DNA of 64,000 bases from assembly GCF_002086795.1 (NCBI RefSeq), contig NZ_MVIM01000008.1, forward strand, positions 1-64,000, read 5' to 3'. This DNA is from Mycolicibacterium tusciae (GTDB lineage: Bacteria > Actinomycetota > Actinomycetes > Mycobacteriales > Mycobacteriaceae). The notes beneath the pieces are model-generated. The model did not search any database and was not told the origin of the DNA. It saw only the letters and a list, made by a program, of their open reading frames with translations. Shown piece after piece: positions 33,647 through 43,419 of this stretch; position 1 is the first letter of the stretch; each line of letters starts with the position of its first letter. The translations under genes and the position numbers were made by a program.

Positions 33647-34495
33647 CTACACGAGTGCGGCGAGCTTTCCGGCTAGCCGTTCGACATAGGACGCCACCTC
33701 GGCCCCGGACTTGTCGGGCAGGCCGAACAGCACCTCGGTGACCCCGAGGTCGGCCCACTTCGCGAGCTTGTCGGGGTCGGGCTTGAAGTCCAGGGCGACG
33801 ATCTGCGGCGCTCCGTCACGACCGGCCGCGGCCCAGGTGTCCTGCAGCAGCTTGACCGGTGCGTCGATGTCGAAGTCACGCGGCGTCGTGATCCAGCCGT
33901 CGGCCGAACGTGCGATCCACTTGAAGTTCTTCTCGGTGCCCGCCGCGCCGACCAGCACGGGGATGTGCGCCTGAACCGGCTTGGGCCAGGCCCAGCTGGG
34001 GCCGAAGTTGACGAACTCGCCCTCGTAGGACGCTTCCTGCTCGGTCCACAGCGCGCGCATGGCCTCCAGGTACTCGCGCAACATCGTGCGCCGCCGGCCC
34101 GGAGGCACCTTGTGGTCGGCCAATTCGTCTGTGTTCCAGCCGAATCCGACACCGAGGGAGACGCGGCCGCCGGACAGGTGGTCCAGGGTCGCGATCGACT
34201 TCGCCAGCGTGATCGGGTCGTGTTCGACCGGCAGCGCCACGGCCGTGGACAACCGCACCCGCGAGGTCACCGCACAGGCGGCGCCCAACGAAACCCAGGG
34301 GTCCAGGGTGCGCATGTAGCGGTCGTCGGGCAGTGACTCGTCGCCGGTGGTGGGGTGGGCAGCCTCGCGCTTGATGGGGATGTGCGTGTGTTCGGGCACG
34401 TAGAACGTGGTGAAGCCGTGTTCGTCGGCGAGTTTGGCGGCCGATGCGGGGTCGATGCCCCGGTCGCTGGTGAAAAGTACGAGCCCGTAGTCCAT
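33647..34495 (-). CDS. LLM class F420-dependent oxidoreductase (Rv0953c-like)
   Basis: A 282-residue luciferase-like oxidoreductase. It starts MDYGLVLFTSDRGIDPAS; FTTFYVPEHTHIP, LDHLSGGRVSLGVGFGWNTDEL and IPVLVGAAGTEKNFKWIA are LLM family signatures. It likely uses F420 or flavin. ATG 34495 gives the family N-terminus. A perfect KstR box is 9 bp upstream, so the gene should belong to the KstR regulon, like the LLM gene at 11.4-12.3 kb. Its stop nearly touches the convergent thiolase-like gene. Confidence 0.9.
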   Translation of the reverse strand: MDYGLVLFTSDRGIDPASAAKLADEHGFTTFYVPEHTHIPIKREAAHPTTGDESLPDDRYMRTLDPWVSLGAACAVTSRVRLSTAVALPVEHDPITLAKSIATLDHLSGGRVSLGVGFGWNTDELADHKVPPGRRRTMLREYLEAMRALWTEQEASYEGEFVNFGPSWAWPKPVQAHIPVLVGAAGTEKNFKWIARSADGWITTPRDFDIDAPVKLLQDTWAAAGRDGAPQIVALDFKPDPDKLAKWADLGVTEVLFGLPDKSGAEVASYVERLAGKLAALV

Positions 34496-34503
34496 ATCAG
34501 GAT

Positions 34504-34517
34504 TAGAACGTGTTCTA
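34504..34517. promoter_or_regulatory. KstR operator
   Basis: TAGAACGTGTTCTA, identical to the box at 12295-12308 and a full match to TNNAACNNGTTNNA. It sits just upstream of the LLM gene start at 34495 and would block its promoter. Confidence 0.88.
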
Positions 34518-34547
34518 GTCCGAAGGGCAACGTCGGGGGCCCAAAAC

Positions 34548-34880
34548 GTGCCCGCGCGGGACACCGAAAGGGAAGCCAAGAAGTCCTGCGACAGATCATG
34601 TAAAAGCGAATCGGCCCGCCGTGGTATGTGGGCGGACTCGACGTTCGAGGACCTGGTTCAGTACAACGACGGCTCCCGCACGCAGTCGATCGGCACGCGC
34701 GAACAGATCGCGGAACGCATTGCGGCATAACGCAAACGCGGCGTCGCTCTTATTCTCGGCGGCTTCCTGCACTTCCAGGAGGAGATCGAACACGTCGGTT
34801 CGCCCGTGCTGCCGTTGGTTCGCGAAATCGAGGAATCCGAGCAACATTCGACAGTGGAACCCTTGCTGGCGTCGCGGTAA
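34548..34880 (+). pseudogene. remnant of an LLM flavin-dependent monooxygenase
   Basis: One frame from 34548 to 34880 resembles the C-terminal quarter of SsuD/SfnG-type LLM monooxygenases. It reads ARDTEREAKK, RRGMWADSTFEDLVQYNDGSRTQSIGT, REQIAERIAA, then a TAA stop at 34728-34730, then RKRGVALILGGFLHFQEEIEHVGS and LPLVREIEES. Homology continues across the TAA, which sits where family members have an aromatic residue (TAC to TAA would do). The catalytic barrel upstream is missing and there is an internal gap near residues 12-24. It is most likely a decaying fragment. Confidence 0.7.
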
Positions 34881-34929
34881 CCGGGAGTGCGCTAGCGTGG
34901 GTTCGAAGCCGTCCAGCACAGGAGAGGTC

Positions 34930-35772
34930 ATGTCGTACCCCCAAGGTCCGCCCGGCAATCCCGGATACCCGCCCGCCCAGCAGCCGACCACGCAGTTCGC
35001 GGCGCCGACGCAACAGTTCGGTAGGGCGCCCGAGCCCGGTCCAGCCGCGGGTCCGAGCCAACTGCCGAAGTACCTGACCATCGCGGTCGTGGTCCTTGGC
35101 CTCGGCGTGTACCTGTCCAGCTTCGGGCCGCTGTTCACCGCAGGCGCGGACTACTTCACTCCGACGCTGCTGGATCTCGGCGTCGTCGCGGCCCTCGCCG
35201 CCGCGCTGATCGCCGGCGTATCGCTGCTGCCGAAGCAGAAGCTCCTGCCTGCGGCTGTCGCGGTGCTGTCGGTGCTGGCGTTCCTCCTGGTGATTGCCAT
35301 CGTGCTGACGGCGCCAGAGGGGGTGTCCATCGACTGGGGCCTCTACCTGATCATCGCGTTCACCATGTTCCAGGCGATCGTCGCCGTGGCGGTGCTGCTG
35401 TTCGATGCGGGCGTCATCACCCCGCCCGCGCCGCAGCAGCCCCGGTACGACCAGCAGTACGGCCAATACGGCGGGCCCAGCGCGTCGTACTACGGTCAGC
35501 AGCCCCAGCACGGCGGCCCGCCGCAGCACCAGCAGGGGCTGTCGCAACGTCCCGGTTATCCGTCCCAGTACGGCGGTTACCAGGGTGGCGGCCAGTCGGC
35601 CGGCGGATATTCCGGCAGCCAACCCAGCGGTCAGCAGAGCGGGCCCCCGACCCCTCCGACCGGTTTCCCGACCTTCGGACAGCCGCCGTCGGGCTCCGCC
35701 CAGACGGCCCAGGCGCAGATGCCGTCGCAATCGGGAGCGTCTTCCACGCAGTCGGGCCCCCCACCGTCGTAG
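34930..35772 (+). CDS. 34 kDa antigen family membrane protein (Rv0954-like, DUF5336)
   Basis: A 280-residue protein. A Pro/Gln-rich N-tail (1-45) is followed by four membrane helices (about 47-165) and a long Gln/Gly/Tyr/Pro-rich C-tail (QYGQYGGPSASYYGQQPQHGG and similar). This is the 34 kDa antigenic protein family; Rv0954 is reported to join the mycobacterial cell-division complex. AGGAGAGGTC precedes ATG 34930. The next gene encodes PerM, also linked to division, so the pair makes sense as a divisome unit. Confidence 0.9.
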   Translation: MSYPQGPPGNPGYPPAQQPTTQFAAPTQQFGRAPEPGPAAGPSQLPKYLTIAVVVLGLGVYLSSFGPLFTAGADYFTPTLLDLGVVAALAAALIAGVSLLPKQKLLPAAVAVLSVLAFLLVIAIVLTAPEGVSIDWGLYLIIAFTMFQAIVAVAVLLFDAGVITPPAPQQPRYDQQYGQYGGPSASYYGQQPQHGGPPQHQQGLSQRPGYPSQYGGYQGGGQSAGGYSGSQPSGQQSGPPTPPTGFPTFGQPPSGSAQTAQAQMPSQSGASSTQSGPPPS

Positions 35773-35831
35773 TCTGAGCCGCGCGTGCGTCAACTTCGCG
35801 CGCGTGTGAGCTTGTGCGAGGAGCGGCCTTA

Positions 35832-37325
35832 GTGGAAAACCGGCCAGTCGGCACACGCCAGGCGCGTGAGCTGCTTCGGGTCGCGTTCGGGCCGTCCATC
35901 GTGGCGCTGGGCGTCATCGCGGCCGTGGTGTTGCTGCAGCTGCTGATCGCCAACAGCGACATGACCGGCGCGCTCGGCGCGATCACCAGCATGTGGCTCG
36001 GCGTACACATGGTGCCGATCTCGATCGGCGGTAGCGAGCTGGGCGTGATGCCGTTGCTACCCATGCTCGCGATGGTGTGGGGCACCGCACGCGCGACCGC
36101 CGGTGCGACATCGCCGCAGGGTTCCTGGTTCGTGACGCGGTGGGTCGTCGCATCGGCCGTCGGCGGCCCGCTGCTGATCGCGGCGATCTCCCTGGCGATC
36201 GTCCACGACGCGGCGTCGGTGTTCACCCAGCTTCAGACGCCGGACGCGCTGCGCGCATTCGGCAGCGTCTTGGCCGTGCACGTGGCCGGCGCGGTGATCG
36301 GGGTCGGGTCGCGCGTCGGACGGCGCGTCCTGTCGGAATCGCGGCTTCCCGAGTGGCTGCCCGACGCGATTCGGGCTGCCAATGCAGGCGTCCTGGCGCT
36401 GCTGGGACTGTCCGGCGTCGTGATGACCGGCTCGATGATCGTGCACTGGGCGACGATGCATGATCTCTACGGGATCACCGACTCGGCGTTCGGGCAGTTC
36501 AGCCTGACGCTGTTGTCGATTCTGTACATCCCCAACGTGCTCGTCGGAACGGCTGCGGTCGCTGTCGGGTCCAGCGCGCACATCGGGTTGGCGACGTTCA
36601 GCTCGTTCACGGTCTTCGGTGGCGACATCCCCGCGCTGCCGGTGCTGGCCGCCGTGCCGACTCCACCGCTCGGCCCGGTCTGGGTGGCGCTGTTGATCGT
36701 CGGCGCGGTCTCGGGTGTCGCGTTGGGGCAGCAGGCGGCGCGACGACCGCTGCCCCTGCTGCCCGCGATCGGCAAGCTGCTCGTCGCGGCCGCGCTCGCG
36801 GCACTGATCATGGCCGTGCTCGGTTACGCAGGCGGCGGGCGGCTGGGCAATTTCGGCGATGTCGGCGTCGATCAGGCCACGTTCGGGCCGGCGGTCTTCC
36901 TGTGGTTCGCCGGTATCGGGGCGCTGACCGTGGCGATGACGGGCGGCATCGCGCGGCGGGTCAGGGTCCCCAAGCCGGAAACCGAACCCGAGCCCGAAGC
37001 TGAAGCCGAGCTGGAATCCGAAGCTGAGCTCGAATCCGAGACCGAGCTCGAGGCCGACTCGGACTTCGAGCCTGCGTTCGATGACGAGTCAGAGGCCGAC
37101 TTCGAGCCCGCGTTCGAGCCCGAGGCGGAAACAGCCATCGACGACCTCGCAACGCAGGCCGCCGACGAACCGTTCGACGAGCCACCGGCCGCCGCTGCGC
37201 GGCCTCGAAGCGAACACCGGGACGCCTTCGGAGATCCCGAGGACCACTTCGTCGTCGACGACGTCCCCGACGACCAAGCCACGCCAGGCGCGACCACGGA
37301 CCGAGCGCCCGATCGCGACGATTAG
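35832..37325 (+). CDS. perM: PerM-like integral membrane protein (Rv0955 homologue, DUF6350)
   Basis: A protein of about 497 residues with eight to ten membrane helices (about 20-385), starting [23 protein letters not shown]. The C-tail (about 385-497) is very acidic and repetitive: EAELES occurs twice near 37005-37040, followed by [18 protein letters not shown] and EADFEPAF. In M. tuberculosis PerM (Rv0955) is needed for division at low magnesium and for persistence. GTG 35832 with GAGGAG upstream is preferred; GTG 35814 is in frame too. It lies between the Rv0954-like gene and purN, which starts 11 bp after it. Confidence 0.87.
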   Translation: MENRPVGTRQARELLRVAFGPSIVALGVIAAVVLLQLLIANSDMTGALGAITSMWLGVHMVPISIGGSELGVMPLLPMLAMVWGTARATAGATSPQGSWFVTRWVVASAVGGPLLIAAISLAIVHDAASVFTQLQTPDALRAFGSVLAVHVAGAVIGVGSRVGRRVLSESRLPEWLPDAIRAANAGVLALLGLSGVVMTGSMIVHWATMHDLYGITDSAFGQFSLTLLSILYIPNVLVGTAAVAVGSSAHIGLATFSSFTVFGGDIPALPVLAAVPTPPLGPVWVALLIVGAVSGVALGQQAARRPLPLLPAIGKLLVAAALAALIMAVLGYAGGGRLGNFGDVGVDQATFGPAVFLWFAGIGALTVAMTGGIARRVRVPKPETEPEPEAEAELESEAELESETELEADSDFEPAFDDESEADFEPAFEPEAETAIDDLATQAADEPFDEPPAAAARPRSEHRDAFGDPEDHFVVDDVPDDQATPGATTDRAPDRDD

Positions 37326-37335
37326 GCTGCCAGGC

Positions 37336-37965
37336 GTGCAGCAACCGCTTCGAGTGCCCCCGAAGGTGCCCGCACGTGTTGTGGTGCTCGCATCTGGTAC
37401 CGGTTCGCTGCTGCGATCCCTCCTCGACGCCACCGGCGGCGATTACCCAGCCGACATCATCGCCGTCGGCGTGGATCGCGACTGCCCGGCCGTCGACATC
37501 GCCGCGTCGGCATCGGTACCCAGCTATACGGTGCGGCTGCGCGACCACCCTGACCGCGGGGCCTGGGATGCTGCGATCACCGACGCGACCGCAGCGCAGG
37601 AACCTGATTTGATCGTGGCTGCCGGATTCATGAAAATACTTGGGCCCCATTTCCTTTCCCGCTTCATGGGCCGGATCATCAACACCCACCCGGCGCTGCT
37701 GCCCTCGTTTCCCGGGGCACACGCGGTACCCGAAGCGCTGGAGTACGGAGTCAAGGTGACGGGGTGCAGCGTGCACCTCGTCGATGCCGGCACCGACACC
37801 GGACCGTTGCTGGCCCAAGAAGCCGTGCCGGTGCTCGACGACGATGACGAAGCCTCCCTGCACGAGCGGATCAAAGTCGTCGAACGGCGACTGCTGGTGG
37901 ACGTGCTGGCCGCGGTGGCTACCCGCGGCGTGACCTGGACCGGACGAAAGGCGACATTGGGATGA
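37336..37965 (+). CDS. purN: phosphoribosylglycinamide formyltransferase
   Basis: A 210-residue GAR transformylase of purine synthesis, which moves a formyl group from 10-formyl-THF to GAR. Catalytic Asn and His are in [13 protein letters not shown], and the Asp loop is [16 protein letters not shown]. The phosphate loop reads ASGTGSLL, with Leu where many enzymes have Asn. GTG 37336 gives the expected length. Its TGA overlaps the purH ATG (ATGA), so the two are co-translated. It matches Rv0956. Confidence 0.95.
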   Translation: MQQPLRVPPKVPARVVVLASGTGSLLRSLLDATGGDYPADIIAVGVDRDCPAVDIAASASVPSYTVRLRDHPDRGAWDAAITDATAAQEPDLIVAAGFMKILGPHFLSRFMGRIINTHPALLPSFPGAHAVPEALEYGVKVTGCSVHLVDAGTDTGPLLAQEAVPVLDDDDEASLHERIKVVERRLLVDVLAAVATRGVTWTGRKATLG

Positions 37966-39530
37966 CTGACCGCAGGGCTATCCGGCGTGCGTTGATAAGC
38001 GTGTACGACAAGACCGGGCTCACCGACCTCGCGCGTGGTCTCCACGAGGCGGGTGTCGAACTCGTGTCCACCGGGTCGACCGCGAAAACCATTGCTGACG
38101 CCGGTATTCCGGTCACTTCCGTCGAGCAGGTCACCGGGTTCCCCGAGGTGCTCGACGGCAGGGTCAAAACCCTGCACCCGCATGTCCACGCGGGACTGCT
38201 CGCCGATCAGCGCAAGCCCGAACATGTTTCGGCACTCGCCGAACTCGGCGTCGCGCCGTTCGAGCTGGTGGTCGTCAACCTCTACCCGTTCACCCAGACC
38301 GTCGACTCCGGCGCGGGCGAAGACGAATGCGTCGAGCAGATCGACATCGGTGGCCCCTCGATGGTGCGTGCCGCCGCGAAGAACCATCCGAGCGTCGCGG
38401 TGGTGGTCGATCCGCTGGGCTACGACGGTGTGCTCGCCGCGGTACGCTCCGGTGGCTTCACGCTGGAGGAGCGGAAGAAGCTGGCCTCCTTGGCATTCCG
38501 GCACACCGCCGAATACGACGTCGCGGTCGCGGCGTGGATGTCGTCGGTGCTCGCGTCCGAAGGCGATGCGGCGCCGCCGTCGCTGCCGCTGTGGACGGGC
38601 GCGACGTGGCGACGCGAGGCGGTGTTGCGCTACGGCGAGAACCCGCACCAGCAGGCCGCGCTGTATCGCTATGACTCGGGCTGGCCGGGCCTGGCGCAGG
38701 CGCAGCAGTTGCATGGCAAAGAGATGTCGTACAACAACTACACCGACGCCGATGCCGCCTGGCGCGCGGCGTTCGACCACGAGGAGATCTGCGTGGCGAT
38801 CATCAAGCACGCCAACCCATGCGGGATCGCGATCTCGTCGGTGTCGGTGGCCGATGCGCATCGCAAGGCCCACGAATGCGATCCGCTGTCGGCGTTCGGT
38901 GGGGTGATCGCGGCCAACACCGAAGTGACGGTCGAGATGGCGGAGACGGTCGCCGACATCTTCACCGAGGTGATCATCGCGCCCGCCTACGAGTCGGGTG
39001 CCGTGGACGTGCTTGCGCGCAAGAAGAACATCCGCGTGCTGCTGGCGTCCGAACCGCAGCAGGGCGGCACCGAGTTCCGTCAGATCAGCGGCGGCCTGCT
39101 GATCCAGCAACGCGACGAGTTCACCGCTCCCGGGGACGATTCGGCCAACTGGGAACTGGCCACCGGCTCACCCGCCGACCCGGCGACGCTGGCCGACCTG
39201 AAGTTCGCGTGGTTGGCGTGCCGCGCGGTGAAGTCGAACGCGATCGTGGTCGCCGCCGACGGCGCCACCGTCGGGGTCGGCATGGGTCAGGTCAATCGGG
39301 TCGACGCGGCCAAGCTGGCGGTGCAGCGGGCAGGCGATCGGGTGCGGGGTGCCGTCGCGGCGTCCGACGCGTTCTTCCCGTTCCCCGACGGGCTCGAGGT
39401 GCTCACCGAGGCCGGCGTGAAGGCGATCGTGCACCCTGGCGGTTCCGTGCGCGACGACGAGGTCACCGCGGCGGCCGCCGAGGCGGGGATCACGCTGTAC
39501 CTCACCGGGGCGCGTCACTTCGCGCACTGA
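37962..39530 (+). CDS. purH: bifunctional AICAR transformylase / IMP cyclohydrolase
   Basis: A 522-residue enzyme for the last two purine steps. The cyclohydrolase domain (1-200) begins [37 protein letters not shown] and has [15 protein letters not shown]. The transformylase domain has [14 protein letters not shown] (about 225), [10 protein letters not shown] with the catalytic Lys/His, and the C-terminal [15 protein letters not shown]. The start overlaps purN by 4 bp. It matches Rv0957. Confidence 0.97.
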   Translation: MTDRRAIRRALISVYDKTGLTDLARGLHEAGVELVSTGSTAKTIADAGIPVTSVEQVTGFPEVLDGRVKTLHPHVHAGLLADQRKPEHVSALAELGVAPFELVVVNLYPFTQTVDSGAGEDECVEQIDIGGPSMVRAAAKNHPSVAVVVDPLGYDGVLAAVRSGGFTLEERKKLASLAFRHTAEYDVAVAAWMSSVLASEGDAAPPSLPLWTGATWRREAVLRYGENPHQQAALYRYDSGWPGLAQAQQLHGKEMSYNNYTDADAAWRAAFDHEEICVAIIKHANPCGIAISSVSVADAHRKAHECDPLSAFGGVIAANTEVTVEMAETVADIFTEVIIAPAYESGAVDVLARKKNIRVLLASEPQQGGTEFRQISGGLLIQQRDEFTAPGDDSANWELATGSPADPATLADLKFAWLACRAVKSNAIVVAADGATVGVGMGQVNRVDAAKLAVQRAGDRVRGAVAASDAFFPFPDGLEVLTEAGVKAIVHPGGSVRDDEVTAAAAEAGITLYLTGARHFAH

Positions 39531-39565
39531 CTTTCCCGACGAACGTGGGTTACCCGCACGCCTTA

Positions 39566-39589
39566 GGGCTCGCAAGCGTGCGAAAGCCC
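39566..39589. terminator. hairpin between convergent purH and DUF7218 genes
   Basis: GGGCTCGCA (39566-39574) can pair with TGCG-AA-AGCCC (39579-39589). The overlapping CGCACGC (39555-39561) / GCGTGCG (39576-39582) gives an alternative perfect 7-bp stem. The region lies 35 bp after the purH stop and 15 bp before the convergent gene's end, so a two-way terminator is likely. Confidence 0.45.
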
Positions 39590-39604
39590 CACACTCGCGG
39601 GGGT

Positions 39605-39862
39605 TCAGGAGTTGCGGATCTTGTCGATCAGCTTCGACTTGGTCAGCGATGAGTAACCGGAGATACCGATCTCCTTGGCGCGCTTCTTCAGGTCCGAGAC
39701 CGTCCAGTCGTCGTACGACCCGGATTTCCCACCCTTGCGCCCGACGGCCGACTTTCCGCGCGCCGCGGCGGCGTTGGCGATCCTGGCGGACTTCTGCTTC
39801 GAGTTGCCCTGTTCGCGCAGGTCCTCGTACAGCTTCTCGTTCTTGATGGACGGGTTCGGCAT
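39605..39862 (-). CDS. small Rho-N/SAP-like domain protein (DUF7218)
   Basis: An 85-residue basic protein. NPSIKNEKLYEDLREQGNSKQKSARIANAAAARGKSAVG is the DUF7218-type N-terminus, and the C-terminal half DDWTVSDLKKRAKEIGISGYSSLTKSKLIDKIR is a Rho N-terminal/SAP-like helix-extended-loop-helix that could bind nucleic acid. AAGGAG precedes ATG 39862. It may be a nucleoid or stress-associated protein; its function is unknown. Confidence 0.8.
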   Translation of the reverse strand: MPNPSIKNEKLYEDLREQGNSKQKSARIANAAAARGKSAVGRKGGKSGSYDDWTVSDLKKRAKEIGISGYSSLTKSKLIDKIRNS

Positions 39863-40016
39863 GGTGGACGCTCCTTGATCGACTACTCCCCGAAGGGTGC
39901 CCATTGGCGACCCTTTTATGCAGAGCAACGGTGCTGAGCGTGCGCAGAATGTGACGGATTGGCGGCGTGTCCACCGGGGACACGCACGTTCGGGACACAA
40001 GTCGTAGCGTGGAGTT

Positions 40017-41399
40017 GTGACATCACCTAACGATTTGCCCCGGACCGTTGCCGAGCTGAGGGCCTCCGGTCACGTCGAGCGGGGCGTCAAGGCCGAAATT
40101 CGCGAGAACCTGCTGGCCGCGCTTGGCGAGGGTCGCGACGCGTGGCCGGGCATCCTGGGCTTCGAGGACACTGTGCTCCCGCAGCTGGAACGGGCCCTGA
40201 TCGCCGAGCACGACGTGGTGCTGCTCGGCGAACGCGGGCAGGGTAAGACGCGCCTGCTGCGCGCACTGACCGGCCTGCTCGACGAGTGGACCCCCGTCAT
40301 CGCCGGTTCGGAACTGAACGAGCATCCGTACTCGCCGATCACCCCCGAGTCCATCCGTCGGGCCGCCGACTCCGGTGACGACCTGCCCGTCGAATGGCGA
40401 CATCGCAACGAGCGCTACACCGAGAAGCTGGCGACTCCGGATACCAGCGTGGCCGACCTGGTCGGCGACATCGATCCGATCAAGGTGGCCGAGGGCCGCA
40501 GCCTCGGTGACCCCGAGACCATCGCATACGGCCTCATCCCGCGGGCGCACCGAGGCATCGTCGCGATCAACGAGTTGCCCGACCTCGCGGAGCGCATCCA
40601 GGTGTCGATGCTCAACGTGATGGAGGAACGCGACATCCAGGTGCGCGGCTACACGCTGCGGCTGCCGCTCGACGTCCTCGTCGTCGCCAGCGCCAACCCC
40701 GAGGACTACACCAACCGCGGCCGCATCATCACGCCGCTGAAGGATCGCTTCGGCGCCGAGATCCGCACCCACTACCCGTACGAACTCGAGGCCGAGGTCG
40801 GCGTCATCAAGCAGGAGGCCAACCTCGCCTCCGAGGTGCCCGAGTACCTGGTGCACGTGCTCGCCCGGTTTGCGCGCTACCTGCGCGAGTCGCGGTCCAT
40901 CGACCAGCGGTCCGGTGTGTCGGCGCGCTTCGCGATCGCGGCCGCGGAGACGGTCGCCGCCTCGGCGCGGCACCGTGCGGCCATCCTCGGCGAACAGGAT
41001 CCGGTGGCGCGCGTCGTCGATCTCTCGACGGTGATCGATGTGCTGCGCGGCAAGCTGGAGTTCGAGTCCGGCGAGGAAGGCCGCGAACAGGCCGTGCTCG
41101 AACATCTGCTGCGCCGTGCCACCGCGGACACCGCGCAGCGGCTGCTCGGCGGCATCGATGTCGGGCCGCTGGTGATGGCGATCGAGAACGGTTCCGCGGT
41201 GACCACCGGTGAGCGCGTGTCCTCCCGTGACGTGCTGGCAGCGGTCCCCGAGGTCCCGGCGATCGCCGAGATCCAGCAGCGGCTCGAGGCGACGACGGAC
41301 GGACAGCGCGCGGCGGCCGTCGAGATGGCGCTCGAGGCGCTGTATCTGGCCAAACGGATCGACAAGGTGTCTTCAGAAGGTGAAACCGTCTATGGCTGA
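40017..41399 (+). CDS. MoxR/Mg-chelatase-like AAA+ ATPase (Rv0958-like)
   Basis: A 460-residue ATPase. Walker A is GERGQGKTRLL (about residue 73) and the Walker B region is GIVAINELPDL; sensor 1 is VVASANPEDYTNRG and arginine-finger candidates follow in LKDRFGAEIRTHYPY. Such ATPases work as chaperones with VWA partners, and the next gene encodes one, overlapping by 8 bp. The pair is common in actinobacteria, and no magnesium chelatase function is implied. The GTG start at 40017 leads directly into SPNDLPRTVAELRASGH. Confidence 0.9.
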   Translation: MTSPNDLPRTVAELRASGHVERGVKAEIRENLLAALGEGRDAWPGILGFEDTVLPQLERALIAEHDVVLLGERGQGKTRLLRALTGLLDEWTPVIAGSELNEHPYSPITPESIRRAADSGDDLPVEWRHRNERYTEKLATPDTSVADLVGDIDPIKVAEGRSLGDPETIAYGLIPRAHRGIVAINELPDLAERIQVSMLNVMEERDIQVRGYTLRLPLDVLVVASANPEDYTNRGRIITPLKDRFGAEIRTHYPYELEAEVGVIKQEANLASEVPEYLVHVLARFARYLRESRSIDQRSGVSARFAIAAAETVAASARHRAAILGEQDPVARVVDLSTVIDVLRGKLEFESGEEGREQAVLEHLLRRATADTAQRLLGGIDVGPLVMAIENGSAVTTGERVSSRDVLAAVPEVPAIAEIQQRLEATTDGQRAAAVEMALEALYLAKRIDKVSSEGETVYG

Positions 41400-43398
41400 T
41401 TCCGGGGCCAGGCGCCTCACGCGGTATTCGCGATACACCGGCGGGCCTGATCCGCTGGCGCCGCCGATCGACCTGAGCGAGGCGCTCGAGCAGATCGGCC
41501 AGGACGTCATGGAGGGCAGCTCACCTCGGCGCGCGCTGTCGGAGCTCATGCGGCGCGGCACGCAGAACATGCGCGGAGCCGACAAGCTCGCCGCCGAGGC
41601 CAACCGTCGGCGCCGGGAACTGTTGCAGCGCAACAACCTCGACGGCACCCTGCAGGAGGTCAAGAAGCTGCTGGACGAGGCGGTGCTCGCCGAGCGCAAG
41701 GAGCTGGCGCGCGCGCTGGACGACGACGCGCGGTTCAACGAGATGCGCATCGAGTCGTTGCCGCCCTCGCCGGCAAAGGCCGTGCAGGAGCTCTCCGACT
41801 ATGACTGGCGCAGTGCAGAGGCGCGCGAAAAGTACGACCAGATAAAGGATCTCCTCGGCCGCGAAATGCTCGACCAGCGCTTCGCGGGCATGAAGCAGGC
41901 GATGGAGAACGCCACCGACGAAGACCGCCAACGTGTCAACGAGATGCTCGACGATCTCAACGACCTGCTGGACAAGCATGCGCAGGGCAATGACACGCAG
42001 GAGGATTTTCAAAACTTCATGGACAAGCACGGCGAGTTCTTCCCGGAGAACCCGCGCAACGTCGAGGAGCTGCTGGACTCTTTGGCCAAGCGTGCCGCCG
42101 CCGCACAGCGCTTCCGTAACAGCCTGTCGGCTGATCAACGCGCCGAGCTTGATGCGTTGGCGCAGCAGGCATTTGGATCACCGTCGCTGATGAATGCGCT
42201 CAACCGGCTCGACAGCCACCTACAGGCGGCCCGGCCGGGCGAAGACTGGGATGGTTCGTCGCGGTTCTCCGGTGACAACCCGATGGGCATGGGTGAGGGC
42301 ACCCAGGCAATGGCCGACATCGCCGAACTGGAGGAGCTCGCAGAGTCGCTTTCGCAGAGTTACGCGGGCGCCACGATGGAGGACGTCGACCTCGATATGC
42401 TCGCTCGCCAACTGGGCGACGAAGCCGCGGTCGACGCCAAGACGCTGGCCGAACTCGAGCGGGCGCTGATGGACCAGGGATTTCTGGACCGCGGCTCGGA
42501 CGGGCAGTGGCGGCTGTCTCCCAAGGCGATGCGACAGCTCGGACAGGCCGCGCTTCGCGATGTGGCACAGCAACTTTCAGGGCGACACGGCGAGCGCGAG
42601 ACCCGTCGCGCGGGTGCGGCCGGAGAGCTCACCGGCGCGACGCGACCGTGGGCATTCGGTGACACCGAACCCTGGAACGTCACCCGCACATTGACGAACA
42701 CGGTGCTACGCCAGGCCGGCACCGGCGGCGTCCACATGCCGTTGAGGTTCGCCGTCGACGATGTGGAGATCTCCGAGACCGAGACTCGCACCCAGGCCGC
42801 GGTAGCACTGCTGGTCGACACGTCATTCTCGATGGTGATGGAGAACCGGTGGCTGCCGATGAAGCGCACGGCGCTGGCGCTGAGCCACCTCGTCAGCACG
42901 CGGTTTCGCTCGGATGCGTTGCAGATCATCGCTTTCGGCCGATATGCGCGCACCGTTTCCACCGCGGAACTGACCGGGCTGGAAGGCGTGTACGAGCAGG
43001 GCACCAACCTGCACCATGCGCTCGCGCTGGCGGGTCGGCACCTGCGCCGCCATCCCAACGCGCAGCCGGTGCTGCTCGTCGTGACCGACGGTGAACCCAC
43101 CGCACACCTGGAGGCATACGGAAACGGGGCTGGAGCTGAATCGGCGGCTCAGCCGCCCTCGGTGTTCTTCGACTATCCGCCACATCCCCGCACCATCGCC
43201 CACACGGTCAAGGGTTTCGACGATATGGCGGGGCTGGGTGCGCAGGTGACGATCTTCCGGTTGGGCAGTGATCCGGGGCTGGCCAAATTCATCGATCAGG
43301 TGGCGCGTCGTGTCGAGGGACGCGTCGTGGTGCCCGATCTCGACGGGCTGGGTGCCGCCGTCGTCGGCGACTACCTGCGGTCGCGCCGTCGGCGTTGA
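41392..43398 (+). CDS. VWA domain protein, partner of AAA+ ATPase (Rv0959-like)
   Basis: A 668-residue protein. The long N-terminal half is helical and charged (for example LLDEAVLAERKELARALDDDARF). The C-terminal VWA domain (about 460-660) has the MIDAS metal site DTSFSMV and later VTDGEPTAH. With the preceding MoxR-like ATPase it should form a chaperone-type complex acting on an unknown target. ATG 41392 lies inside the ATPase gene end, so translation is coupled. No signal peptide is present. Confidence 0.9.
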   Translation: MADSGARRLTRYSRYTGGPDPLAPPIDLSEALEQIGQDVMEGSSPRRALSELMRRGTQNMRGADKLAAEANRRRRELLQRNNLDGTLQEVKKLLDEAVLAERKELARALDDDARFNEMRIESLPPSPAKAVQELSDYDWRSAEAREKYDQIKDLLGREMLDQRFAGMKQAMENATDEDRQRVNEMLDDLNDLLDKHAQGNDTQEDFQNFMDKHGEFFPENPRNVEELLDSLAKRAAAAQRFRNSLSADQRAELDALAQQAFGSPSLMNALNRLDSHLQAARPGEDWDGSSRFSGDNPMGMGEGTQAMADIAELEELAESLSQSYAGATMEDVDLDMLARQLGDEAAVDAKTLAELERALMDQGFLDRGSDGQWRLSPKAMRQLGQAALRDVAQQLSGRHGERETRRAGAAGELTGATRPWAFGDTEPWNVTRTLTNTVLRQAGTGGVHMPLRFAVDDVEISETETRTQAAVALLVDTSFSMVMENRWLPMKRTALALSHLVSTRFRSDALQIIAFGRYARTVSTAELTGLEGVYEQGTNLHHALALAGRHLRRHPNAQPVLLVVTDGEPTAHLEAYGNGAGAESAAQPPSVFFDYPPHPRTIAHTVKGFDDMAGLGAQVTIFRLGSDPGLAKFIDQVARRVEGRVVVPDLDGLGAAVVGDYLRSRRRR

Positions 43399-43419
43399 GC
43401 ACTCGCGGCCCGCGTGCCG

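Noticed and set aside
34548..34730. Intact 60-residue gene
   Set aside because: Homology to LLM monooxygenases continues past the TAA in the same frame, so it is better read as part of a pseudogene.
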